From Gamsiella multidivaricata (lineage: Eukaryota > Mortierellomycota > Mortierellomycetes > Mortierellales > Mortierellaceae), in contig NW_026251736.1 of NCBI RefSeq assembly GCF_025024155.1, positions 248,001 through 312,000 of the forward strand: DNA of 64,000 nt. The letters are read 5' to 3'. Positions 34,959-45,355 of the stretch are shown piece after piece. The notes under the pieces were generated by a model. The model made no database searches. It was not told where the DNA came from and saw nothing but the letters and a program-made list of their open reading frames with translations. Made by a program: the position numbers and the translations under genes. The stretch's first letter is position 1; each line of letters starts with the position of its first letter.

Positions 34959-35436
34959 TTGGCTGGTTTGTTAGATTCCGTATGCACTGTACAATACAAT
35001 CCGTGGTAAACTGTCGTGTCACGAAAAAGCGGCTCTTTGGGGTCCACTGCTCTAATAAGTGAAAGGACCCAGAATGTCGACGCGCAGAATTCGAGTTTGG
35101 ATTCTGCTGCCTGCATGTTATAGCAAAGAAAATGCACAGCTTGCTGTTTCCGTGGCTGTAGCGAGGGCTCTGATCTTTTCCAAAGCTCCTCTGGGCCCTA
35201 CTCGCAGTTTGCTCAGCTGTAGAAAAGATACAAAAGGGGCAAAAAATAGAGGGTCTTTCGGTGGATGAATCGGCCGCGAGAGAAGCGCAACTAACAAGGA
35301 AGAGGCCAGAAAGTTGAGAGAGCTGAGGAGCTGTAGGACGGAAAAAACGAAGCGCGTGGCGAGGGCACGCGGCAAAGAGTATCTTTCATAATTTTCAGCC
35401 ATGCTTTTGCGCATTCTTTTTCAAATTACCTATATA
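34959..35436. other. Intergenic stretch between EF-G2 and the Tc1-type element
   Basis: Holds the EF-G2 3' region. AATTTTCAGCC and AT-rich DNA precede the element. No gene or RNA gene is seen. Confidence 0.4.
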
Positions 35437-36683
35437 CAGCACCTAAAGAATTATACAGTCGCTATGAAATTCTTCATGTCTGTCGAGGAGCTCTGGGGAA
35501 ACATCCTTGGTGAATATCAGAGTGGTGTATGCTGAAGGATAGAGTTGAGACTCGTTCAATATCTGCCATTTCCACCGCTGTACTTTTTCACGGATTCCAG
35601 TCTCAGAGGCATCGTATCGACCAGCCTTGCCAGCTGTTCTTGTGGTAAATCATTCCACTCCTCCACTAGAGCTCTCACCAGGGTTGCAATGTCCCGGGAT
35701 TGTCTTTGTCGTCGATTGAGAGGAGTACCAAGGAGAGACCAAACATGTTCGATGGGGTTCAAATCTGGAGAGTTGGCTGGCCAGTCCTCTATCTTGTGAA
35801 AGCCATGTGCTTGGCGCCGATTCTTTGACAGCGCGCAGTTGCGCACTGGCGTACCATCTTCCATGAGGATTCCATTCTGTATTTCCGTCATAAACCTGAG
35901 CAATTCATCCTCATACACATCCTCCACGAAGTACTATCCGTCGCGACGTCCTCGCTCAAAAACAACCAGCCTGGACTTCTTAGTAGCTGTAAATGCGCCC
36001 CAGACCATGAGGGAGGTCCTACCGCTCTTGAATGTGGGTGCGAGGCAATCGCCATCGTACTTTTCCTCCGCTGTTCGCCAAACTCGAATTTGGCGAAAAT
36101 TCTCTCCAACCTCGAATGTTGACTCATCAGTCCATACTACCTTCGACCATTGCTCTGTTATCCATTTGCTGTACCTCCGCGTAAATGCGAGTCGACTATC
36201 CTTGTGAACGTCGCTGAGATAGGGTTTCTTTGCGGCTACCCGGCTGAAAATGCCAGTTGAATGGAGCGCTCTCCGAACGGTGACTTCGCTCACTTCATGG
36301 GGTACCATGGTGGTGATATCCTGGAGAGTGACACGTCCTTCACGCTTGGTGTTGCGTATCATACTCCTAATGTCTCTCTCACTGAGCGCTCTTGGCCGTC
36401 CAGAAATTGGGGCGTGTGCAGCGGTGCCTCTTTGATGGTAGATGTGAATAATATTGGTCACCGTGGACTTGGGTGTGTTGCGCTTCGTTGCAATTTCCGC
36501 ATGGCTCAGTCCCGCTAGACTCATTCCAACGATAATGCCTTTTTCTTCCATGGATAGCTGTTTCGGCATGGTGGTTACTCAAGTTGCTGTCGATTGTACT
36601 TGGAGAAGAAAAGCCGTGTTAAAGAAAAGATGTATTTATTTGCTCATGGATAGAAAAATTCAAGTTGGCCAATTAAGTTGCTG
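35437..36683 (-). mobile_element. Tc1/mariner-type DNA transposon, about 1.25 kb
   Basis: One transposase frame fills the element. The ends read CAGCACCTAAAG at the left and, in reverse complement, CAGCAACTTAAT at the right. Both are directly flanked by TA (35435-35436 and 36684-36685), the target duplication of this superfamily. The terminal repeats are short and diverged, so the exact edges are likely but not certain. Confidence 0.7.
35556..36569 (-). pseudogene. Tc1-like transposase with one in-frame stop
   Basis: The frame starts MPKQLSMEEKGIIVGMSLAG and has an N-terminal helix-turn-helix (SHAEIATKRNTPKSTVTNII), then a second helix-rich DNA-binding part. The catalytic core follows: VVWTDESTFEV (first Asp), EDGTPVRN (second Asp) and SPDLNPIEHVW (Glu), with about 35 residues between the last two acids by my count. 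A single TAG at 35934-35936 splits the protein after RLVVFERGRRDG; reading resumes in the same frame with YFVEDVYEDELL. The total length (about 337 codons) is normal. With one lesion and no frameshift it looks recently inactivated. Readthrough or an assembly error is possible. Confidence 0.85.
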
Positions 36684-37818
36684 TATGCTGCGCTCTGCAA
36701 ACCAAAAGGCATTTGGCCGTCGGCATGGCACACGAGGCCCGCGGAATCGGAGCGATGAATAGAACACCAAGGCCGTCAATGCGCCAGGAGCTCTTGCTAT
36801 CCAACCTTGGAAATGATATTGCTAGTGATTACTTCTGCCTAGCTGACGCAAACTGTGGTTTCCTCTATGGTTGCCCTGGCATTGCTTATATCTCTCACCA
36901 GCGCCTTTGCTCCTGCGCATCACATTCATTACCGTAGCTGCACAGCATCTGACGGGGACTGCGAAGTCGCGGTTGTCCTGGTGAACATAACTGGAGTCGA
37001 GTCGACCCGAGGTGCTCACCCAAGGCATCCATGATGCACGCCAAGAACACACGGTCGAGGGCGTCAAGGGCTTTCAGGGCGTGAACTGACTCTTCGGAAG
37101 GGATCCTGCGGTCAGGCCAGAATAAGGTCGCTCTATAATGGTATAAAGGTGTATATTCGCACTTTCGATGATATAGAACAAAGCGCGAAGAGACCTCTAA
37201 GCATTTTTCTTGGTCTTAGGCACAAGTCCAAAAGCACTAAGGACCTATAGGAAGCCGTGTCCAGAATATTACCGCGGCTCTCGGGGAGTATTCATGGCCA
37301 AAAAACGGTGTGCTTTGTGGCTCTGCAACTGCCAAAGAGCGCAAGTTGCTTTGTCTTCTCTTCATCCTTTACGTGCATGTTCTGCTTACCATCGTTTGTA
37401 TCCAGCACCCATTCTTCATTTCGGAACAGAGCTACAAGAAACGAGCTTCGAGCGTCAGGAGGCAGGCATGTTGCGTACATAGCGCAGGATGCTCAGCTAA
37501 GCAGCGACGAGCCAGCTTATTGCCATACGCACAGATATCGGGCGCCTCTTTTGTGTACTATACTCCGGGTCTCCGTGATCATAAAGGATATTTATTAGAG
37601 TAGTACATGTGCTTCTATAAGTATCAGGTTCATTAAGACTAGGAGTCAAACTCTAGCACCCCGACCTTATTCATATGCGGGGGATAGATAGGTCTTTCGC
37701 ATTGGAGGGTTATACGCGCTGATGAGTTACGGACAAAAAGGATAACAGTTAAGTATGCTGACTATTTATCTGAGCGAAAAAGAACGTGAGTTCGGCGCGG
37801 TATTTGATAAGATGACAG
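36684..37818. other. Accessory DNA, no gene supported
   Basis: Several short frames on both strands have no family signature. Possible minus-strand coding relics near 36820-37070 and 37290-37480 are too short and interrupted to name. Cytosine/guanine content is mixed. Probably decayed repeats. Confidence 0.35.
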
Positions 37819-37820
37819 TA

Positions 37821-38069
37821 GTGATTCTCACCGGTAAACAGTTAACCACGATGAACAATTTTTTTGAGATCCTTTCACCGACGGTGAAAAATAAAGTTCT
37901 ATATTTTCTACCAGTGATTCTCACCGGTGAACAAAGAATCGGTGAAATCCGGTGAAATCCAGTGAAATCCAGTGATATAGAAATACTATTACCATATGTG
38001 AAATTCACTGGTGAAAAAACCACAAAAAAAGTTGTTCACCGCAGTTAACCGTTCACCGGCGAGAATCAC
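37821..38069. mobile_element. MITE with long terminal inverted repeats and TA flanks
   Basis: The left end GTGATTCTCACCGGTAAACA and the right end (reverse complement) GTGATTCTCGCCGGTGAACG are inverted copies. Similarity continues inward for about 45 bp (left TTAACCACGATGAACAATTT, right TTAACTGCGGTGAACAACTT). TA lies directly outside each end, as expected for a Tc1/mariner-derived non-autonomous element. There is no coding capacity. Inside, GTGATTCTCACCGGTGAACA recurs at about 37914, and another inverted end (CCGGTGAGAATTACTA) lies at about 38094-38109, suggesting nested or rearranged copies. Four units of about GGTGAAATCC/AGTGAAATCC lie at 37938-37975. Confidence 0.75.
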
Positions 38070-38154
38070 TATTTTCTACACACAACAGTATTAGCCGGTG
38101 AGAATTACTAGTTTTTATTGACTTCGCCTTGATGTGCTCTAGACCAGGCCCTTC

Positions 38155-38485
38155 GGTTACATCGTGGTTGGAGCAAACGACTCCTATACGTCCAAGGAGT
38201 GCCTAGTTTGCAAGAAATTTGCAGACTATATTGCTCGAACTGCAAGACACTCATGCATCGCGATATCAGGGCTGACCGCAAAATATGCAATGTCATTCGC
38301 AGCCATTTACTCCACCAAGAGTGGCCATTGTATACTACCCTTGGATGCGGCAATATGCAGGGCCGCACACAAAAGCCGGAAGCGGCAGCAGAGTGGTAAT
38401 AGCAGTAATGAGGTGGCGCAAAGGCAAGGGCGAGCTGGTGGACGCAGGCGAGCAGTCTCCATGGTAGGGCTGGAAAATCCGTAAT
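38155..38485 (+). pseudogene. Frameshifted zinc-ribbon fragment, TnpB/Fanzor-like C-terminus
   Basis: One frame reads IVVGANDSYTSKECLVCKKF (38157 on). After a frame change the next reads RLYCSNCKTLMHRDIRADRK and then NVIRSHLLHQEWPLY (about 38225-38330). A third frame resumes with YPWMRQYAGPHTKAGSG. Two CxxC pairs followed by HRD...A...N is the layout of the C-terminal zinc ribbon of OrfB/TnpB-type and Fanzor proteins (TSxxCxxC...CxxC...xRDxxAxxN). Only the tail remains: no RuvC motif is visible upstream, and at least two frame breaks occur. The MITE lies immediately before it. Kinship to Fanzor is a structural resemblance, not proven. It could also be the tail of the XPG-like family found at 2.6 and 44 kb. 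Confidence 0.5.
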
Positions 38486-38509
38486 AGACTTACTATGAAA
38501 AGTGGGATC

Positions 38510-38701
38510 TTTTCCACTGAATTGAAAATATAAGGAGGTGTTATTCAGTCCATCTTTATTTCTGCTTGGATTTACGGATCACCAATCGTGCTGCTTTTCG
38601 GGGAAAAGTGAGAGAGGGAATAAGTGTGGGGATATAAGGTAGGGTCACCGCCATCACAAAACTGAATAACACCCCTTATATTTTCAATTCAGTGGAAAAA
38701 A
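38510..38701. mobile_element. Foldback/MITE-like element with 38-bp inverted repeats
   Basis: TTTTCCACTGAATTGAAAAT (38510 on, continuing to TTATTCAG at 38548) is repeated inverted at 38662-38701, starting CTGAATAACACC and ending TCAGTGGAAAAA. The arms are nearly identical (one or two differences in about 38 bp), with about 110 bp between. No coding frame and no clear target duplication were found. Confidence 0.75.
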
Positions 38702-38885
38702 TGCATTATTCTGCAAAAAGGACTGTAGATATCAAACCTTATGTGTGTCGCGTGCCCTGTGACTGCTGTCAGGATATATAGAATTCTGCACGGACCGCGC
38801 CACGTGAGAAATAACGTTACGCCACCGCCACCACATCTTAGGGGGAACGCATCAATAAATCATATTCTCTGATCTCTACTTCTGC

Positions 38886-39644
38886 ATGCTCCTATGCATT
38901 CTGTCCATCGTCCTCTCTCCTGCCTTCGAGAACTGTCCAGAGCACCCGCCGCATCTGACAGAGCGACGTACGATCAAACATAACGCGATAAAAGTGAACA
39001 GAATCACTGCTGTGAACACAGCTCCCAACTCCACTTCCACAGCGCCTGCCCTTTGTGTCCCCGCAGTGTCTGCCCGTTGTGCTGCCGCAGATGCCGAAAT
39101 TCCGCTCCAAGCGGCCATTGACCCTACAGATGCTAACATTTCATCCGAAGCGGCTAATGCCCCCACAGATGCTGAGAGTTCATCCCAAGCGGCTACTGCC
39201 CCAATCTCCAGTCTCCCATGTCAGTCTACTGCTGCTCCTCTACAGGACGATGACGAGTTCTCTGCGCACCTCAACGAGCTCGAAAACATGCTCGAGGAAG
39301 AAAACGTCGGCGCGATCCCGATAGCCCTCCAGGTTGGCTCACAGATTCGTGAGCCTTTGAACAACAAGCGCGCATCGGCTCTGGTTAAACAAGAGCAAGC
39401 AAACCTCTCGTCGTCGATGCCATCCAAGAGCGGAGGACCCACTGTGCTTAGTCGCCCACAAAGTACCGAGCTCTCTGCGAATGTTACTTCATCCTCATCG
39501 CCGCCGCGGCCCATTAAGAAAGTCAGATTCTCCTCTGACATTTTGAACCTACTGATAACAGCGATTATTGCCGCCTACACAAGAGACAGCGGGAGTCAAA
39601 CGAAGAGGCGAGACAACCACGGATCAAGAGGCAGCGCCTTGTGA
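38886..39644 (+). CDS. Hypothetical repeat-bearing ORF, 252 aa
   Basis: An open frame with a hydrophobic start (MLLCILSIVLSPAFE). It continues into Ala/Ser/Thr-rich sequence with three 13-residue units (AAADAEIPLQAAI, DPTDANISSEAAN, APTDAESSSQAAT). An acidic helix DDDEFSAHLNELENMLEEEN and a basic patch PPRPIKKVRFSSD follow. I do not recognise a family. The frame overlapping its end (RQRLVNIVTNTSRVVFEPN onward) continues basic sequence to about 39988, so either an intron or a frameshift lies near 39560-39600. It may be a decayed gene within the accessory stretch. The first residues could be a signal peptide, but the rest does not look secreted. Confidence 0.35.
   Translation: MLLCILSIVLSPAFENCPEHPPHLTERRTIKHNAIKVNRITAVNTAPNSTSTAPALCVPAVSARCAAADAEIPLQAAIDPTDANISSEAANAPTDAESSSQAATAPISSLPCQSTAAPLQDDDEFSAHLNELENMLEEENVGAIPIALQVGSQIREPLNNKRASALVKQEQANLSSSMPSKSGGPTVLSRPQSTELSANVTSSSSPPRPIKKVRFSSDILNLLITAIIAAYTRDSGSQTKRRDNHGSRGSAL
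39083..39200 (+). repeat. Three 39-bp coding repeats
   Basis: The unit GCCCCCACAGATGCTGAGAG (39 bp in full) occurs three times in frame inside the hypothetical ORF. Conserved parts are ACAGATGCT and CAAGCGGCT/GAAGCGGCT, and the copies have diverged. Confidence 0.8.
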
Positions 39645-39909
39645 ATATTGTCACCAATACCTCGAGGGTGGTTTTCGAGCCAAATCCAAAAGTAAGTGCC
39701 AGGCGCAGGTCAGCCCGGCTCCGTGAAAGATCGTCGAACGCTGCCTCTAACAGTCTCACAAGCGCGATCACAGGCAGTAGTAGTCAGAGCCAGAGTCCTG
39801 TGAGTTTGGCCGCTATCATGATCCGAACCACGAACATTCCCGCAGCTGGTACGCTTCCCACGTCGACCGCAATGGTTCCTGTTTTACAGCGAACTATACA
39901 TTGTTTCCT

Positions 39910-40075
39910 TCTGGACGAGGGCATAGAGGTGAGGCAAGTTCGGACAGAGGAGACTACACATAGCCCCATTCTGGACGAGGACGTATAAATGAAGTCAGTT
40001 TCGACAGATGAGACTACACATAGTCCTATTCTGGACGAAGACGCGGAGATGAAGGCAATTTGGAGAGAGGGGAAT
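39910..40075 (+). repeat. 60-bp minisatellite with about 2.7 copies
   Basis: TTCTGGACGAGG begins units at 39910, 39970 and 40030, with an exact 60-bp period and shared GAGACTACACATAG. The translated unit is (E/D)TTHSPILDED-like, 20 residues. In the middle unit a TAA replaces the codon that is GAG in the others, so the frame is cut there. Confidence 0.9.
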
Positions 40076-43000
40076 ACCGTTCTAAAGCATCGTCTGCACC
40101 GCCGACAGCAGATTATAGAGAAGAGACCATATCAGAGACCTCGCCGCCCTCATCCCTCAAGATATGCGTGATTCCAGCACAAAATGAACAAGACCATCTT
40201 CAGCACTCTACGCACACGCGTGACCTCGCTTCGGGGAGACACTAGACATGGATCCGCGAGCGGAGTCAGACAATCTAGTGCTGGACCAATAGAGCAGGGC
40301 TCCTATTGTACAGCACAGGCCAGTACCGAGGCCGTGAAGTGGTTAATAAGCGTCGATGAAATCAATGTAAGTGCTTTGGCTGGGGTTATTTTGCTTTGCA
40401 CTTGACACTGAAGCATAATGTTCACGATCACATCTTCTGCTCTTTTACCGGTTGTTAGATTCAAGAAAACTCAAGCAAAAACCACAAAAAAACCGTAAAA
40501 TCAAGAAACCCAAAAAAGACATTGCCCATATGGTATGTGGATTGTGGGAAATCGTCGAGAATAGATTGTTCTGCAGAGTCCCCTAACATTTACCTTGAAC
40601 TTGTTAATCAGTTTAAGTACAATTGGCCCACTGCGTAAATGTAGTAGAGGCACTCATTTATTCTCAGCAACGTGTCCATGAATCTGGACAATGACCAATA
40701 AGGGGAAGATAGATAGTCAGACCAAGAATTTGGTGCCGACACTGACACAAGAGAGGCCAGAGAATCATGCACTACATCCAAGAGGGTAACTAGTTGAGTC
40801 TTTGCTGCTTCACTTTTGCAAACTGCTTTTGCTACGGAGTTTCTAAGTCGTGCCCGACTTTGTTTCCTGCAGTAGGATGATGAGTTTTCTGAGAGCGACG
40901 ACAATGACGATAGACATCCAGCCAGTGACAACGAAGCATAGGAGGCCGAGGCAGAGGAGGTCGAAGCAGAGGAGATTGAAGCCGCGGGAGAAACCACCCG
41001 AGCGGCAGGAGACGCGAAGAGGACAGGATGAACGAGCTGCGCTTCAAAAGAGCAAGTATCGAGCAGGTACACTGGACGTCGATGTAGTTTCGTCGCAAGA
41101 AGAGCCTTTGCCAAGTGATCTGGGACCTTTATTGACTCGCTTCATCTTCCTTGGCTTAGTGCCAACGCCCTCTAGCTCAAGGTCCTCATGGATTATTACG
41201 ACAACCTCTTGACCAAGAGCTCCAGCGAACTTTCTAGAGGTATCAGATATGGTAAGGCAACAATTTCAATTCTTGCTGTGGGTTATGAAATCAGCTTTGA
41301 AAAGAAGATGCTCCAGGGCTTCCTGCATACTGACCTTGCTGGTGTTCTCATCATATCTCCCTGGCTAATAGGCCTCAGCTGTGCCTCCCGGAGCCTCCAA
41401 CCCCCACAAATCATAGAAGCCGAGGGGGTTTCGGGCATGTACAGATGACCTACTGCAACGGGGCCTAACTTCAGCCCCAGCGCCCGTTGCAGTGGGTTGA
41501 TCTTTACGGATCCATCCCGCCCATCGCAGCCACGCTGCCTCCAGCTGCGGTGGGAGGGGTTTTCCTTGTCTCCTTCCCATCCCCTCTCCCCTTCCTCCCC
41601 ACCAGATGCTCAGGACTAGCCCCTAACGGCTATCTCATGGTAAGCGCACCTCTGCTTTTCTTGTATGTGATCGGCATATCCCACCTCCGCCGTCCCGGCA
41701 TCAAGTGATCAAGGGCGCCTGTTCGGTTCGCCAACGGGACCCTACCACTGGCCTCTCGACGCAATGGGATGATACGCCGCGCGTTAGGGATGAAACGAGC
41801 TCTCTGGTCTTTTGGCTGTCTGATGCACCTGCTCTCGCCTACATCTTAAGGATCTTGTGGCGCTGCGAACGACTCTACTCTCCCATATACACATCGCGGC
41901 GCGCGAGGTTGTGCGGATCAACGTGATCCTCCGCGGTGCTAGCCAAAGGAAACAGCAGGCAGAAACAGAAATATACACAGCAAAGCAAGGTAAGGATACT
42001 AGAGAGCTGGCGTGCTCAGGGCTCTGGAGCAGCAGCCGTTGGGGTTGCAGGGGATGAAAAAATCAGTGGTCCTGTCCGGATCATAGTCCTAGACTAGACT
42101 GTCCCTTGCAGTTCAGGATCCTAGGCGATTATCGACCATCGTCTGTTTCTCTTTTCCTTGGACACTCTGATGGTTGGAGGCTTTCACTGGCTTGTAGTCA
42201 CCGGCTCAAATGCACTGTGCACTTCCGGAGGTGGGTCTGGGTCTTCCACTATTGGTTCTTTCTTTCTATCCTTTTTTCTTTTTTTTTCTTTTTTTTTTCT
42301 TTGTGTTTATCTCTTTTCGCTAATGATCTGTTGGCCTGGGGTTGGGTGAGAATGCAGGAGGCTAGCATCCTCTTTTCTCTTTCCTTGTTCGTCTTTTCTT
42401 TCGTTCGTTTCCTCCTCCCTTTCTTCCTTGAGACCCAGACCGTCCGATGAAAAGCGTCAACTCCAGAATCACAAAGGTAAGCTGTCTGTCTGTCTCTGTT
42501 ACGTGCATGTCTTTTTTATGCAACGGTATTCAAAACTTTATACTGATTAATACAACACAGTCTTCTCTTCTCAGTTTCCTTGAGGATCATCGGTCCGCAT
42601 GGTAAAGCAAGCTACCCTGCGTATCCGCGAAAGTAGAGTCTGACGTCGTGCTAAGGTCCTGGTACTAGAGTAGGTGGGGCATTGGTGTGGGTGTAGAGGG
42701 CGGTCCAAAAGACCATGGCATTCGTGGACCAACTCACGGCTGAGGACCATTGCCCGGGAGTGTCGGTTGATGGTGGTACCGAAATATGACCGTGCAGGTA
42801 AGCCCTCGGGCTGCTTGAATGTCGGAAGGAGCGGGGTCGGCTTGTCGGTTGCATGCTTGGAAAGCATGGGGTGCACCTGCTATGGGCTAATTGGGAGGGG
42901 ATCTGGGACTGGGCAGAGAGAGGAGCAGGGTGAAGGGTTTAGCATCAATGGGATAGGTTAGAGGGGTTTAGGGAAATGTAAGGAGGATTCGGGTGGATCA

Positions 43001-43900
43001 AAAGGGTCTGGGGCGGAATGGTCTCGGGCTTTGTCACCGTCCTTGCCAAGGTATGCATACATCCGCTGTTTGTTGTGCCTTTTTTGATGGCAAAGTGGCT
43101 CTGGGTCTATGCGAACTGACTGTGATCTTGTGTCTGATACTGGATAGTCGCCCCCACACCTCAAGCAAGCAAGCACATGCTGTCGTCGTCCGCCCACCCG
43201 CCCGCCCGCCCGCCATCGCCACATGAGCATCAGTACCAGCACCAGCGCCATTGCACGACAATGGGTGCAACGACTGCGACGATGGCAATTATCAGAACAG
43301 CGCTGCATCGAACAACAGCTATGATCACTCAAAACGGCAGAGGTCTCGGCACAATCAACTCAGCGCATTAACGCCGCATGGACTCCAAAAAAGCAAGACC
43401 AAAAAAGAAAAAAAAAGCTACTACACCGAAAGCACAAAGACTACACAATCAGCAAGAGCAAGAAAAACAACAACGGCGGCAAGCTAGCGACGAGGACGGT
43501 AAGACAGCGATAAGGATCGGTACCAGAATTAAGATCTTAGACAAGGTTCCGCAAGAGCGAGGGCAAGGCCGATTATAAAATCGGAAATAGGAATAAGCAC
43601 AACCTATGGGTAAGACCGATAAGAGCCGCGGCAAGACCTCGACAGGAACCTGATAAGCACACAGCCGCGGCCAGAACAGCGATCAAGGGCTGCGGTCAAG
43701 AGACGCGATAGTAACGAGCATCCTATCGTGCTACAAAACTAGCCCGCGTGAACATATTCTAGTATCCAATGGTGGATCTTAGGGGAGCCTCAACCATACA
43801 GTGTGAGCGTCTGAAATAATAAAGCAATTGGCCAGACTTCAAGATACATATAATTCTTCATGGGGGCTTGACCTCACCTTATTCTTATTCCATAAACTTG
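40076..43900. other. Gene-poor accessory stretch
   Basis: No protein family is recognised. An acidic frame (DDEFSESDDNDDRHPASDNE then E/A repeats) lies near 40868-41030 on +, and a Lys-rich frame (MDSKKARPKKKKKATTP) at 43378-43578; both could be relics. Also seen are a hairpin near 41452-41493, a long T/C tract at 42260-42305, and CCCG repeats at 43188-43212. The GC-rich segment 41.35-41.8 kb differs in composition from its surroundings. No rRNA, tRNA or intact transposase was found. Confidence 0.35.
41452..41493. repeat. 11-bp perfect hairpin
   Basis: ACTGCAACGGG (41452-41462) and CCCGTTGCAGT (41483-41493) pair perfectly with a 20-nt loop. No T-run follows. Its function is unknown; it could be an element end. 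Confidence 0.6.
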
Positions 43901-43979
43901 CTCGGTCGCCAATAGTCCATCCATTTCGTCGCAGTAGGGGTGGTAGGGGCACACGTTCTAGCCCGGCTCTTTCAGCCCA

Positions 43980-44625
43980 CCTGAACCGATTGCTCTTGTG
44001 GTGGCCCCAACTCTACCTTATTTTTGGAGTCGGTCGAGCAAGCTTGCACTGCAAGTCCTTGAGGGTGGGTTGCTATCACCCGAGTCCATAGTCTCTTGGA
44101 TCTTTGCAGTCTGTTCATTCATGGTACCCACAGCCTTGAATTCCTGATCCTTCTCTTTCCCCACGCTCTCACCTTCTTAGTCGCCGGTGGACCATCAAAG
44201 TGTAAGATTGTTGCTGGGTCTTAGATAAATGTGTAAAGACCCTTCTTGTAGAGCGTGCGGACGAGTTGCGCCATGACTGAGACGGATGACGATGAAGAAA
44301 CTGTGGTCTAGGAGGCGCACTGGAACACCTCAAACGTGATCTGCCGGTGAGTTGCGCGGATGTAGGAAAAATATATGCCGAGGACACTCACGTCCGCGTC
44401 CTGAACCAGGGACATATCTGCGGACGTTGCCTCCAGTCCCTGTCCCTCCAAATGAGGGAAGATACCTTCGATTTCATTTGTAGCTTTCGACAGGAGTAAT
44501 AAAAAGACAGCAAACAAGATGTGGGTAGGAAGCGCTTTTTTTCGGTCTTTTGAATAATTTTTTGAAGTATCAATGGATGTGAAGAGCAAGGAAACAAATA
44601 AATGGTACAACTGACACAAAAACGC
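43980..44625 (-). pseudogene. N-terminal fragment of the XPG-like repeat family, second copy
   Basis: Minus-strand frames read IEGIFPHLEGQGLEATSADM, then VQDADVSVLGIYFSYIR, then ATILHFDGPPATKKVRAWGK, and, after a frame change, MNEQTAKIQETMDSGDSN. Each piece aligns with the copy at 5.3-5.9 kb (EGTFPHLGE, DADVLGL, TTILHFDGSPTTQKALMWGK, MNDQAKKIQKMVDS). The fragment stops before the I-region, so it is truncated as well as frameshifted. CTGTTATTTAGGATC upstream at about 44808 nearly repeats the sequence upstream of the first copy, so the repeated unit includes the 5' flank. Confidence 0.7.
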
Positions 44626-45355
44626 AAAAGAAGTAAGGACGAGGAAGGAAATTGTTAACGCAGGAAATTTTGAGGTAGAGCTGACGCAAGGCAGAAGGGG
44701 AATCTTGAGTTGTTATTTCTTGTGAAGCTGAGGCATGGAGAAGGCTGTGAATGGGAATGAGGGAGGAAAAAAAGGCTTGCTATGGGCGCCGTTATGAGAG
44801 TGCACGCTGTTATTTAGGATCTAGTTGCACATCGACCGCTGCTCACGCGTTTCCTCTTCCTTCAAACGGCACTTTCCTAATCAGGGCATGGCAAAGGTGC
44901 GCAGTAGACCTGCGCGAACATGAACTATATCCTTGCAGCCAGCAGTGTTTCCAGGTGCGTCCAGATCCAGCATTAAAGAATTTCAGATGGTATAGTACAC
45001 ACAGATAAACGGCGAGTCAGTTCTGGAACCGACATTAAGAAACCATTTTATTAAACGAGTGTAAATGAAAGAAAGCTGCTCAGAATATATCGCCAAGTCG
45101 TCTGACTGAGACCACTCAGCATGATCTTTCTTATGGAAAGAACACCGACATGGCATAAATTCGCGGATAGTTGCGGTCGAAACAACGAACCTGTAAAAGG
45201 TCGCCCGAGTGAGAAACCCCTGCTGAAGAGCAAAAAAAAGAAAAAAAGATCCTGCAAACTTTATGGCAAAACCATATTTAGAGCATTTAGAAAAAATATG
45301 TTAAACACGAAAATTGGTGGCGTTGACTCGAGCCCAAAAACCGGTCGCGTTGAAC
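44626..45355. promoter_or_regulatory. Intergenic stretch upstream of APC4
   Basis: Contains the 5' flank of the XPG-like fragment on the left and presumably the APC4 promoter on the right. AAAAAAAGAAAAAAAGA lies near 45230-45250. No gene is seen. Confidence 0.35.

Noticed and set aside
37938..37975. Short tandem units that might suggest a CRISPR-like array
   Set aside because: The units are contiguous 10-mers without spacers, lie in a MITE, and the genome is eukaryotic.
41700..41790. Possible tRNA suggested by GGTTCGCC-like sequence
   Set aside because: No acceptor stem, D-arm or anticodon arm can be folded around it.
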